From UBA1479 sp038109305 (GTDB taxonomy: Bacteria; Pseudomonadota; Alphaproteobacteria; Rhodospirillales; Casp-alpha2): a stretch of 64,000 nucleotides of DNA. The notes below the pieces were generated by a model. It saw only the letters and a program-made list of their open reading frames with translations, did not search any database and was not told where the DNA came from. Both the position numbers and the translations under genes were made by a program. The DNA is taken from NCBI GenBank assembly GCA_038109305.1, contig JAYNIR010000010.1, forward strand, positions 1-64,000, in the 5' to 3' direction. Numbering within the stretch: position 1 is the stretch's first letter; each line of letters begins with the position of its first letter. This document shows, piece after piece, positions 44,434 to 52,977 of this stretch.

Positions 44434-45297
44434 ATGGGGGCGGTGGCGTCAGAGCTTGATATGGGCCGGGCGATCGAACGCCCGGTGCTGGACTTGAGCG
44501 GCCCCCGCCTGACCCGGAGCCTGGAAACCCTCGTCAAGGCCACGGACACAGAACACGGCATCGAGGCCTATATCACCGGCCTAGCCTTCAAGACGGCACT
44601 GTTCCGCGAAACGCTGGCCCCCGACAAGATCAAGGACCTGGAAGGCGACACCCTCATCGGGCTCGCCGCCTTCATGGGCTCCGTCCGGCGGCGGATCGGC
44701 ACCTGGCTCGAAGGGCGGGACATGGTCCCGGTCCGGCGCGCCATTCAGGCCCTGATCGCGGGCGCCGCCGTCGGCGCCGACACGGACGACCGGATCGCCG
44801 CGTTCTGCGACGCGCTGGAAGACAACCCCAAGAAAGACCGCTGGGTCCGCGACCTGGCCGCCGAAATCCTGCACTTCACCAATCCGGAACAGTATCCGCT
44901 GATGTGCCGCTGGGTGTGGGACAAACAGGCCAACACCGGCGTGTTGCGGGAAATCTGGTTCGCCGACGACATCGACAACATCACGCTGGACATCCCCGAT
45001 ACCTACGCCACGCATTTAATGCTGCGAGAAGAGCTGAGCCAGTTCCTCGCGACCAACGGCATCTTCCGCGACATGCTGTATTACGTCGATCTGCTGTTGG
45101 CGCAGATTTACGCCGATTATATCAATGAACAGGGCGGCAGTTTCCTCCGCACCGATTTTTCATCCGAACTTGACCCCATGCAGTTCACGCGGCGGATGTT
45201 GGGGCTCGACGGGGTCGACACGGAAACCGGCAAGACCCGCGTGCGGCTTGCCGACGGCACGCGCTTCGTCATGCCAGACATCAAGACAACCCATTGA
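44434..45297 (+). CDS. shdrH: sHdrH, shdr-operon protein of unknown function
   Basis: This 287-residue soluble protein has no recognisable catalytic motif and few cysteines. It is mainly helical, with a conserved-looking central block (LHFTNPEQYPLMCRWVWD). A gene in this place, between shdrA and shdrC2, is a regular part of the shdr operon and is called shdrH. The name rests on position. An assembly or scaffold role is a guess. Confidence 0.75.
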   Translation: MGAVASELDMGRAIERPVLDLSGPRLTRSLETLVKATDTEHGIEAYITGLAFKTALFRETLAPDKIKDLEGDTLIGLAAFMGSVRRRIGTWLEGRDMVPVRRAIQALIAGAAVGADTDDRIAAFCDALEDNPKKDRWVRDLAAEILHFTNPEQYPLMCRWVWDKQANTGVLREIWFADDIDNITLDIPDTYATHLMLREELSQFLATNGIFRDMLYYVDLLLAQIYADYINEQGGSFLRTDFSSELDPMQFTRRMLGLDGVDTETGKTRVRLADGTRFVMPDIKTTH

Positions 45298-45309
45298 CCG
45301 GACATCGCC

Positions 45310-46062
45310 ATGCCCATTCATGAAAAAAACCTGATCCGGCCGGAAAACATCGTCACCAACGAAAAGTTGGAAATCGACGGCGTCGACGTTTCGGGCCATT
45401 GGAGCACCTTCATCCAGTCCCGCGTCATCACCGACTATAACGAGGCGATGCAGGACGAGATCCAGGCGCTGCCCGGCGGTGAAAATATCCACCGGTGCTG
45501 GCAGTGCGGATCGTGCACCAATTCGTGTACGGTCAACGCGATCAATCCGGACTTCAACCCGCGCTATTGGATCTATCTGATCCGCATGGGGATGGAGAGC
45601 GAACTGCTCCGCGACAAGGACATCATCTGGCAGTGCGTGTCGTGCAACAAATGCACCTATGCCTGCCCGCGCGACGTGGTGCCCGAAGGCGTGATGAAGG
45701 CGACGGCCCATTGGCTTGAAATGAAAGGCCATACGCCGAAATCGCCCTCCATGCATTTCGATGAGGAATTTTCCAGCCAGGTCATCGCTACCGGCAAGAT
45801 TGAGGAAGGCCGCATCATCCGGGGCTTTTTCGGCCGCACGGGTCAGAGCCTGGCGCAGGATTGGCTGATCGAAATGGTCAAGCGGCTGTTGCGCGGCCTG
45901 CCGGTGAAGATGCTGGTCCACATGGGGCTTGCCAATTTCCTTAAACCCCGGACCAGAAACTGGGGCAAGGCCCGCGCCGCGATCGAGGAATACGTCCACG
46001 AGAAAGAAGCCGAACACGCCAAGGCACTCGGCCTCAACCAGCCGAAACACGCGGCGGAATAA
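45310..46062 (+). CDS. shdrC2: sHdrC2, heterodisulfide reductase-like iron-sulfur subunit
   Basis: This 250-residue second HdrC-like subunit has [4Fe-4S] motifs CWQCGSCTNSC and CVSCNKCTYACP. The first motif departs from the CX2CX2CX3CP rule by lacking the final Pro. It pairs with sHdrB2 and is followed by it after 21 bp. Confidence 0.9.
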   Translation: MPIHEKNLIRPENIVTNEKLEIDGVDVSGHWSTFIQSRVITDYNEAMQDEIQALPGGENIHRCWQCGSCTNSCTVNAINPDFNPRYWIYLIRMGMESELLRDKDIIWQCVSCNKCTYACPRDVVPEGVMKATAHWLEMKGHTPKSPSMHFDEEFSSQVIATGKIEEGRIIRGFFGRTGQSLAQDWLIEMVKRLLRGLPVKMLVHMGLANFLKPRTRNWGKARAAIEEYVHEKEAEHAKALGLNQPKHAAE

Positions 46063-46083
46063 AGGATTTCAGGGAACACAGCC

Positions 46084-47025
46084 ATGAACGACATGACCAA
46101 CAAAAAGAACCTGGACACCGTCGCCTATTACCCCGGCTGCGCGCTTGAGGGCACGGGGCGGGCGTATGACACCTCGACCCGCGCGGTCGCCGGCAAGCTG
46201 GGATTGAAGCTGGACGAGGTCGATAACTGGAATTGCTGCGGCGCCATGGAGGTCAAGAACATCGACCCGCAAATTCAGACTTATCTGTCGTCCCGCGTGA
46301 TGAGCATCGCCGCCAACGAAATGGGCCACAAGACCGTGATGGCGCCCTGCAACGGGTGTTACCACAATCTGAAAAAGGCGGAATATGACCTGGGCCACAA
46401 CGACAAGGCCGTCGAGGTTGTCGACCGGCTTTCGGAAAAAGCCGGGCACAAGGCCTACGAAGTGGGCCAGATCGAAACCATTCATGCGCTTGACTGGATC
46501 AAGGACGCGATCGGCGAAGACGGCATCCGTGCGCGCCTCAAGAAATCGCTGAAGGGCCTTAAGATCGCCAACTATTACGGCTGCATGTACACGCGCCCGC
46601 GCCACATCTTTCCGGAAAAGGACCAGGGCCCGGGATCGGAATCCACGTCGCAGCCGCATTTCATGGACGACATCCTGGAAGCCGCCGGCGGCCAGATCGT
46701 CGAATACCCGTTGAAGACCGCATGCTGCGGCGGCGCGCACACGCTGTCCGACTCCGATACGTCGACCAAGCTGGTAACCAACCTGTTGCAGACGGCGGAG
46801 GCCTGCGGCGCCGACGTCATCGCGACCGAATGCCCGACCTGTCATTCGGGCCTGGAAATGCACCAGGTGCGCGCGGAAAAGAAATTCGGCATCAAGACGG
46901 ACGTGAAGATCGTTTATTTCACGCAGCTGCTGGGTTTGGCGCTTGGCCTCGGCCATCGCGAGGTCGGCATTCAGGAAAACATTTCCGACAGCCTCAACAC
47001 GCTCCGCAAGGCCGGGCTGGCGTAG
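46084..47025 (+). CDS. shdrB2: sHdrB2, CCG-domain subunit
   Basis: This 313-residue HdrB-like protein has two full CCG modules: YYPGC...WNCCGAME with APCNGC, and YYGC...KTACCGGAH with TECPTCHSG. These bind the two non-cubane clusters expected of HdrB. It completes the C1B1AHC2B2 set. Confidence 0.92.
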   Translation: MNDMTNKKNLDTVAYYPGCALEGTGRAYDTSTRAVAGKLGLKLDEVDNWNCCGAMEVKNIDPQIQTYLSSRVMSIAANEMGHKTVMAPCNGCYHNLKKAEYDLGHNDKAVEVVDRLSEKAGHKAYEVGQIETIHALDWIKDAIGEDGIRARLKKSLKGLKIANYYGCMYTRPRHIFPEKDQGPGSESTSQPHFMDDILEAAGGQIVEYPLKTACCGGAHTLSDSDTSTKLVTNLLQTAEACGADVIATECPTCHSGLEMHQVRAEKKFGIKTDVKIVYFTQLLGLALGLGHREVGIQENISDSLNTLRKAGLA

Positions 47026-47035
47026 GGGTATTTCC

Positions 47036-47458
47036 ATGCGACCCTTTGCCGAGATTGAACTGGGCATCATGGCCGCCGGCGCCGGGACCGAACCCGGGCA
47101 CGCGGCGGCGGATTTGCTGCAACTCGGCGAGGAAGTGCTGGAACATTGGGTCACCGCCCGGGGCGAGACCCCGACGGCGGACGAGCGCGAAGGGTTCCGC
47201 CTGCTGGCGCTGCACCGCCAGGGCGCGCGCGGCGAGCCCAGCTTCAACGCCTGCCGCGAGACCTGCCGCGAGCTGGTCTACCATTATAACCTGATCACGC
47301 TCGAGCCGGATCATCCGGAAATCGGGAAACGCTTGAAATTGGCGGGCCTTGTGGCCAATCATCTATACCTCTTCGTCCACGGCAAGATGGAGGAAGAGGA
47401 ATTGGGCGATTTCTGTTGCTCGGCAAAACCTATTCACGGCCCGACCTCCGCCAACTAA
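47036..47458 (+). CDS. Small unknown protein between shdrB2 and lbpA
   Basis: This 140-residue soluble protein has a helical look, with cysteines in NACRETCRELVYHYN and GDFCCSAK. The ATG at 47036 lies 10 bp after the shdrB2 stop; a longer frame from 46943 would run inside shdrB2. A homologue in the same place in other shdr operons is possible but I cannot name it. The paired cysteines could act in sulfur transfer, which is inference. Confidence 0.7.
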   Translation: MRPFAEIELGIMAAGAGTEPGHAAADLLQLGEEVLEHWVTARGETPTADEREGFRLLALHRQGARGEPSFNACRETCRELVYHYNLITLEPDHPEIGKRLKLAGLVANHLYLFVHGKMEEEELGDFCCSAKPIHGPTSAN

Positions 47459-47490
47459 GATTGTGGGAATCCAGGAAAGGACTTCAAGCC

Positions 47491-47931
47491 ATGGCCAACG
47501 TCAGAGGATGCAACCTCCCCGATAACCTGCTGTACGACGTTGAAAACAACATCTGGTACGACGACCTGGGCGACGGCACGGTGCGTGTCGGCATGACCGC
47601 GGTCGCCGTGGCCATGGCGGGGCAACTGGTCGCCGTGACACCGAAAAAGGTCGGCCGCTCGGTCGCCGACGGTAAATCCTGCGCCACCATTGAGTCCGGC
47701 AAGTGGGTCGGCCCGGCGAAGCTGGCGGTCGGCGGTGAAATCGTCGCCATCAACGACGACGTGACCGGCAAACCCGACACCGCCAACGCGGACCCTTACG
47801 GCGCCGGATGGCTGGTCGTGGTCAAGCCCGACGATTGGGCGGGCGGCAAGGGCGGATTGGTCCCGGGAACCGAGATTTCGGGCCCCTACGAAGCCAAAAT
47901 GGCCGCCGACGGGTTTGACGGCTGCGGCTGA
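47491..47931 (+). CDS. lbpA: Lipoate-binding protein LbpA
   Basis: This 146-residue GcvH-like protein carries the lipoyl lysine Lys71 in ATIESGKWVGP. In the sHdr pathway LbpA carries the sulfur intermediate on its lipoyl arm. The ATG at 47491 follows AAAGGA; a longer in-frame start at 47416 lies in the preceding gene. Its own lipoate-assembly operon lies about 6 kb upstream. Confidence 0.92.
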   Translation: MANVRGCNLPDNLLYDVENNIWYDDLGDGTVRVGMTAVAVAMAGQLVAVTPKKVGRSVADGKSCATIESGKWVGPAKLAVGGEIVAINDDVTGKPDTANADPYGAGWLVVVKPDDWAGGKGGLVPGTEISGPYEAKMAADGFDGCG

Positions 47932-48023
47932 TCCAAAGGGCGCCTTCGGACGCCCGCCAACCCCGAGCATACTAGGGTTTTCCCTTATTTACGGGTGGGG
48001 AAAATTACGTCACTTTCATTGTT

Positions 48024-48047
48024 GATATTTAATGTTGTCAGAATATG
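48024..48047 (-). promoter_or_regulatory. Sulfur regulon box D
   Basis: On the minus strand CATATTC-N11-AATATC covers 48024-48047, in the 231-bp gap between lbpA and soxX, about 115 bp before the soxX start. This is the only control region visible for the sox operon. Confidence 0.6.
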
Positions 48048-48162
48048 ATGACTGGTGGTCAGCATAGGATTCCATTGGTCAGGCCTGCCCGCATACTAAA
48101 ATAAGCCATTAACGGCGACGGGGCAGCAACCGGAGCAGTTCATGGAGAAGGAGGAAAAAATC

Positions 48163-48651
48163 TTGAAAATCAGAGCACTGGCGTATTGTGCCCTCGGGGC
48201 GGCCGTCGTCTTGACGGCGGGGGTGGCCGTTGCGGCCGGCCACGCGAAAATGGGCGACAAAAAGGAAATGAAGACGATCGAATACAAGGTTGTCGACAAA
48301 TCCAGCATTCCCGCGTCACTGACCGGCAAGCCCGGCGATCCCGCCAACGGCAAGAAAGTGGTGATCGACCGCAAGAAAGGCAATTGTCTGGCCTGCCACG
48401 TGATGCCGATCCCGGAACAGGCTTACCACGGCAACATCGGCCCGGAGCTGAACGGCGTCGGGAAACGCTATTCCGCAGGCGAATTGCGGCTTCGCATCGT
48501 CAACCCCAAGGTTATCAACTCGGAAACGATCATGCCCGCGTTCTACAAGAACGACGGCTTCCACCGGGTTCTCAAGAAATTCAAAGGCAAGACGATTATT
48601 TCAGCGCAGGACGTCGAGGACGTCGTCGCCTATTTGATGACCTTGAAATAG
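48163..48651 (+). CDS. soxX: Cytochrome c SoxX
   Basis: This monoheme c-type cytochrome subunit of SoxXA has heme motif Cys75-Cys78-His79 (NCLACH) and likely distal ligand Met124 in TIMPAFYKNDG. I prefer the TTG at 48163 because GAAGGAGG lies 8 bp upstream and it begins a standard signal peptide (MKIRALAYC...AVAAG). The ATG at 48142 adds seven charged residues and would place that GGAGG inside the coding sequence. SoxXA joins thiosulfate to SoxY. Confidence 0.9.
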   Translation: MKIRALAYCALGAAVVLTAGVAVAAGHAKMGDKKEMKTIEYKVVDKSSIPASLTGKPGDPANGKKVVIDRKKGNCLACHVMPIPEQAYHGNIGPELNGVGKRYSAGELRLRIVNPKVINSETIMPAFYKNDGFHRVLKKFKGKTIISAQDVEDVVAYLMTLK

Positions 48652-48712
48652 TCGGCATTTTTGCCGGCCCACCGCATCAAAGATAAACACCTCAGTACTC
48701 GAGGAGGCTCAA

Positions 48713-49192
48713 ATGGTAACAAAAATCGTAATGCAGCCCGCGACCCGGCGTGACGTCATGCGCCTGGCGGGAACAGGCGCCCTGGCGGCCATGTTCGCAG
48801 GGATCCTGCCCGGCATTGCCGGCGCTGATCCGGCTGCCGCCGCTGCCGCCATCGCCAAACTGACCGGCGGCAAAGCGGCGAAAGAAGGCAAGATTAAAAT
48901 GGACGTGCCGCAGATCGCGGAAAACGGCCGGACGGTCCCCGTCAGCTTCGAAGTTGAAAGCCCGATGACCGACAAGGACTACGTTAAGTCCGTTCACATC
49001 TTCGCCGACAAAAACCCGACCCCCGACGTGTCAAGCTATCACTTCACGCAGCATTGCGGCAAAGCGGCGGTCAGCTTCCGCATGCGGCTCGGCGGCACGC
49101 AGAACGTCATCGCGGTCGCGCAAATGAGCGACGGGTCCGTCTACATGGCGAAGGCCCCGATTAAGGTCACCATCGGCGGCTGCGGCGGCTGA
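48713..49192 (+). CDS. soxY: Sulfur-carrier protein SoxY
   Basis: This 159-residue protein has a twin-arginine leader (TRRDVMRLAG) and the carrier cysteine Cys157 in the C-terminal GGCGG swinging arm. SoxYZ holds the sulfur intermediate during thiosulfate oxidation in the periplasm. GAGGAGG precedes the ATG. Confidence 0.95.
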   Translation: MVTKIVMQPATRRDVMRLAGTGALAAMFAGILPGIAGADPAAAAAAIAKLTGGKAAKEGKIKMDVPQIAENGRTVPVSFEVESPMTDKDYVKSVHIFADKNPTPDVSSYHFTQHCGKAAVSFRMRLGGTQNVIAVAQMSDGSVYMAKAPIKVTIGGCGG

Positions 49193-49214
49193 TCGGAACG
49201 AAGGAGAGATACCA

Positions 49215-49538
49215 ATGGCAAAAGCTCGTGTGAAAGTTCCGGCATCCGTCAAAAAGGGCGAGGTCTTCGAGATCAAAGCCCTGGTTAAGCACAAAATGGA
49301 AACCGGACAGCGGAAAGACCGCAAAACGGGACAGAAGATTCCCCGTGACATCATCAACAAGTTTCAGGTCACCTACGGCGGCAAGGAGGTCTTTTCCTCC
49401 GACTGGAATCCCGCGGTTGCCGCCAACCCTTACATCGCGTTCTTTTTGCGCGCCGAAGCATCAGGCGACATCAAGTTCAAATGGACCGATGACAAGGGCA
49501 AGACGACCGAAGAAACAGCCAAACTGACCATTTCGTGA
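49215..49538 (+). CDS. soxZ: SoxZ
   Basis: This 107-residue SoxZ has no signal peptide, as usual, and travels with SoxY through Tat. The immunoglobulin-like fold sequence starts MAKARVKVPASVKKGEVFEI and is full length. AAGGAGAG lies upstream. Confidence 0.95.
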   Translation: MAKARVKVPASVKKGEVFEIKALVKHKMETGQRKDRKTGQKIPRDIINKFQVTYGGKEVFSSDWNPAVAANPYIAFFLRAEASGDIKFKWTDDKGKTTEETAKLTIS

Positions 49539-49552
49539 CAAAGGGGGAAACA

Positions 49553-50371
49553 ATGAAACTCACAAAAATGAAGATCGCTGCCCCCCTTCTTTCGGGGGCG
49601 TTGGTGTTCGCGGTTTCCGCCGCGGCGCTGGCGGCCGATAAGAAGATGAATTGGGGCGACAAGCAAGTCGGCGAAATCCGCAGCGGTTATACCTATGCCG
49701 CGCCGGAAACGCGCTCCATGCAGGATGACGACTTCGCCAACCCGGGCATGGTTTGGACGGATGACGGCAAGGCGCTCTGGGGCAAAAAAGACGGCAAGGC
49801 CGGCAAGTCCTGCGCGTCCTGCCACGGCGCCGACGCCGCCGACATGAAAGGCGTCGCCACCGTTTATCCGCGGGTCGACGAACGGACCGGCAAGCTCGAA
49901 AACATCGAAAGCCAGATCAATTTCTGCCGCGAAAAGCGGATGGACGCCAAGGGGTGGAAACTTGAGTCCAACGAAATGCTGGCGATGACCGTGTTTGTCC
50001 GCCATCAATCGCGCGGCATGAAAATGAATGTCGCCACCGATGGCGCGGCTAAGCCATTCTATGAACAGGGCAAGGAGTTCTATTATGCCCGCCGGGGGAT
50101 GCTGGACATGTCCTGCGCCCAATGCCACGAAACCAACGCCGGCATGAAAGCCCGGGCCAACACGCTGTCGCAGGGGCAGTCTAACGGTTTCCCGACCTAC
50201 CGCCTGAAATGGCAGAAGGTGGGCTCCATCCATCGCCGGTTTCGGGGCTGCAACAAGCAGGTCCGCGCCACGCCCTACAAAGCAGGATCGAGTGAATATC
50301 TGGCGCTTGAGCTCTACCTCGCATCACGCGGCAAGGGCCTGCCCGTGGAAACGCCCGCGGTTCGCAACTAA
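49553..50371 (+). CDS. soxA: Diheme cytochrome c SoxA
   Basis: This 272-residue L-cysteine S-thiosulfotransferase subunit has two heme sites, Cys87-Cys90-His91 (CASCH) and Cys188-Cys191-His192 (CAQCH). The active-site cysteine ligand is Cys233 in RRFRGCNKQVRAT. A Sec signal peptide ends at ALA-ADK. The ATG at 49553 follows AAAGGGGG; a GTG at 49535 overlapping soxZ is less likely. Confidence 0.95.
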   Translation: MKLTKMKIAAPLLSGALVFAVSAAALAADKKMNWGDKQVGEIRSGYTYAAPETRSMQDDDFANPGMVWTDDGKALWGKKDGKAGKSCASCHGADAADMKGVATVYPRVDERTGKLENIESQINFCREKRMDAKGWKLESNEMLAMTVFVRHQSRGMKMNVATDGAAKPFYEQGKEFYYARRGMLDMSCAQCHETNAGMKARANTLSQGQSNGFPTYRLKWQKVGSIHRRFRGCNKQVRATPYKAGSSEYLALELYLASRGKGLPVETPAVRN

Positions 50372-50392
50372 ACGTCCAACCGACGGGAAAAT

Positions 50393-50430
50393 AAAATGGG
50401 GGGTGGCGTCTTCGTACGCCCCCCATTTTT
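50393..50430 (+). terminator. Hairpin with T-tract between soxA and soxB
   Basis: AAAATGGGG pairs with CCCCATTTT, with an inner GGCGT/ACGCC stem over CTTCG, and is followed by TTTTT. It is a probable partial terminator lowering soxB expression relative to soxXYZA. Confidence 0.7.
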
Positions 50431-50444
50431 CGGAGAATTGACCG

Positions 50445-52133
50445 TTGCTTAGCCGGCGCCAATTTCTTGAAGTCGCGGCCGCGACCGCGGCGATCCTAGG
50501 CGCCCCAGAGGGCATGACCCGCGCCGCCGCGCGCCAGGCCGTCACCCAGGAAAAATTGCTGCAGTTCGACCCGGTCGGACAGGTGACGCTCCTGAACTTC
50601 ACCGATTGCCACGCACAATTGGTGCCGCTGTATTTCCGCGAGCCGTCGATCAATCTGGGCGTCGGCGATTTCAACGGTCTACCGCCGCACATCACCGGCA
50701 AGGACCTGTTGACCAAGTTCGGCGTGGCCCAGGGGACACCCGAGGCGCACGCCTTTTCAAGCGCCGATTTCGCTTCCCTCGCGAAGACCTATGGCCGCGT
50801 CGGCGGTATGGACCGCATGGCCGCTGTCGTCAAGGCGATCCGGGCGGAACGCCCGAACAACACGCTGCTGCTGGACGGCGGCGACACCTGGCAGGGGTCC
50901 TATACCTCACTGAAAACCAACGGCGCTGACATGGTCGACATGATGAACGCGTTGGGTGTCGACGCCATGACCGCGCATTGGGAATTTACCTATGGCGCAG
51001 AGCGGGTGAAGGAACTGAAAGGCAAGTTGAAGTTCCCCTTCCTCGCCGGCAACGTGGTCGACACGGAATGGGAAGAACAAGTCTTCGATTCCACCGCCTG
51101 GTTTAAACGGGGCGGCGTCACGATCGCAGTGATCGGCCAGGCCTTCCCCTACACGCCCATCGCCAACCCGCGCTATCTGATCCCGAAATGGTCTTTCGGT
51201 ATCCGTGAAGCCGTCATCCAAAGCAACGTGGAAAAGGCCCGCGCCAAGGGCGCCGATCTGGTCGTTCTGCTGAGCCACAATGGGTTTGACGTCGACCGTA
51301 AGCTGGCGGCGCGCGTCTCCGGCATCGACGTCATCCTGACGGGCCACACCCACGACGCCATCCCGGCGGCGATCAAGGTCGGCAAAACGCTTCTGGTGGC
51401 CTCGGGCTCCCACGGCAAGTTCCTGGCCCGGCTCGACCTGGATGTCCGGGACAAGCAGGTAAAGGATTACCGGTTCCGGCTGATCCCGCTGTTTTCGGAC
51501 GCCATCAAGCCCGACGCGGACATGGCCGCGCTGATCAAAAAGGTCCGGGCGCCGCACGAGAAGCTTCTCGGCAAGGTGCTGGGCACGACGGAATCGCTCC
51601 TGTACCGCCGGGGCAACTTCAACGGCACCTTCGACGATCTGATCTGCCAGGCGCTGCTGGCCGAGCGGGACGCGGAAATCGCGTTGTCACCTGGCTTCCG
51701 CTGGGGCGCGTCGTTGCTGCCGGGCGACCCGATCACGGTCGAGCAGGTTTATAACCAGACCGCCATCACCTATCCCAAGGCCTATCGGTCGAAGTTCACC
51801 GGCGAGTTCCTGAAAGTGATTTTGGAAGACGTCGCCGACAACCTGTTCAACGAAGACCCGTATTTCCAACAGGGCGGCGACATGGTCCGCATCGGCGGCA
51901 TGTCCTACGCCATCGATGTGAACAAGAAAATCGGCTCGCGCATATCCGACATGACGCTGCTGCGCACGGGCAAGCCGATCGACCCAAAAAAGGAATACGT
52001 GGTTACCGGCTGGGCGTCGGTCAACGAAGGGACGGACGGCCCGCCCGTTTATGACCTGGTCAGCAGCTACATTGAAAAGCAAAAAACCGTAAAAGTGCTT
52101 GAAAACAATAACATCCGGATATCGGGAGCCTGA
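50445..52133 (+). CDS. soxB: Thiosulfohydrolase SoxB
   Basis: This 562-residue dimanganese hydrolase releases sulfate from SoxY-bound thiosulfonate. It has a Tat signal (SRRQFLEVAA) and metallophosphoesterase ligands in FTDCHAQLVP, DGGDTWQG, ILTGHTHDA, followed by the 5'-nucleotidase-type C-terminal domain. The start is the TTG at 50445, with GGAG upstream; the twin arginines at residues 4-5 support it. Confidence 0.95.
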   Translation: MLSRRQFLEVAAATAAILGAPEGMTRAAARQAVTQEKLLQFDPVGQVTLLNFTDCHAQLVPLYFREPSINLGVGDFNGLPPHITGKDLLTKFGVAQGTPEAHAFSSADFASLAKTYGRVGGMDRMAAVVKAIRAERPNNTLLLDGGDTWQGSYTSLKTNGADMVDMMNALGVDAMTAHWEFTYGAERVKELKGKLKFPFLAGNVVDTEWEEQVFDSTAWFKRGGVTIAVIGQAFPYTPIANPRYLIPKWSFGIREAVIQSNVEKARAKGADLVVLLSHNGFDVDRKLAARVSGIDVILTGHTHDAIPAAIKVGKTLLVASGSHGKFLARLDLDVRDKQVKDYRFRLIPLFSDAIKPDADMAALIKKVRAPHEKLLGKVLGTTESLLYRRGNFNGTFDDLICQALLAERDAEIALSPGFRWGASLLPGDPITVEQVYNQTAITYPKAYRSKFTGEFLKVILEDVADNLFNEDPYFQQGGDMVRIGGMSYAIDVNKKIGSRISDMTLLRTGKPIDPKKEYVVTGWASVNEGTDGPPVYDLVSSYIEKQKTVKVLENNNIRISGA

Positions 52134-52166
52134 TCTCAACTCGGGCTTTTTCGGTGGGAACTTACC

Positions 52167-52910
52167 TTGGGCGGATTTGAAGTTTCCTATGCGGGCGCGT
52201 TTGGCGCCGGATTGCTGAGCTTTCTGTCACCTTGCGTCCTGCCGTTGGTGCCGCCGTATCTTTGTTTTCTGGGCGGCGTGACGCTTGATCAGATCACCGA
52301 AGATACCGGCGCCGACCGGAAACTGATGCGCCGGGTGTTCTTTGCGGCGCTGGTTTTCGTGCTAGGGTTTTCCACGGTTTTTATCGCGCTGGGGGCGACG
52401 GCGTCGGCCTTGGGGCAGCTTGTCGCCGACCATCTAGATTTGCTTTCGAAACTCGCGGGCACCGTCATCATTGTGCTCGGCGTTCACTTTATCGGCTGGA
52501 TCAAAATTCCCCTGCTATACCGTGAGGCGCGGTTCCAGATGGAATCGCGGCCGGTAAGCCTGCTGGGCTCCTACGTTGTGGGCCTCGCCTTCGCATTCGG
52601 CTGGACACCGTGCGTCGGGCCGGTTTTGGCCGCGATCCTGATGGTCGCCGGCAGCGCGACCGACGTGCTTTACGGGACCAGTCTGCTGGCGACGTATTCG
52701 CTGGGCCTTGGCATTCCTTTCCTCGCGGCAGCGCTGGCGGTGAAGCCGTTCATGATGTTTATGTCCCGCGCCCGGCGGCAAATGCAGACCATCGAGCGCG
52801 TGATCGGGGTGCTGCTGGTCATTACCGGCGTGATGTTCCTGACCGGGTCCATGGCCGACGTCGCCAACTGGATCCTGGAAACTTTTCCGCGACTGGGCAA
52901 GCTGGGCTAA
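52167..52910 (+). CDS. soxV: CcdA-family thiol electron transporter SoxV
   Basis: This 247-residue membrane protein has six hydrophobic segments and the paired cysteines in LSPCVLPLVPPYLC and GWTPCVGPV. It carries electrons from cytoplasmic thioredoxin across the membrane to SoxW. The TTG start at 52167 follows GGTGGGAA. It lies 33 bp after soxB, in the usual sox context. Confidence 0.88.
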   Translation: MGGFEVSYAGAFGAGLLSFLSPCVLPLVPPYLCFLGGVTLDQITEDTGADRKLMRRVFFAALVFVLGFSTVFIALGATASALGQLVADHLDLLSKLAGTVIIVLGVHFIGWIKIPLLYREARFQMESRPVSLLGSYVVGLAFAFGWTPCVGPVLAAILMVAGSATDVLYGTSLLATYSLGLGIPFLAAALAVKPFMMFMSRARRQMQTIERVIGVLLVITGVMFLTGSMADVANWILETFPRLGKLG

Positions 52911-52977
52911 GCGCCGCCGGCGCCCATCGAGGCCCGTGCCGATAGACAGCCCTGAACGACCGCCCACCCCCAAGTCG

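Noticed and set aside
47940..48000. Terminator after lbpA
   Set aside because: GGGCGCC/GGACGCCC and TTTTCCC/GGGAAAA can fold weakly, but stems are imperfect, loops long and no T-tract follows.
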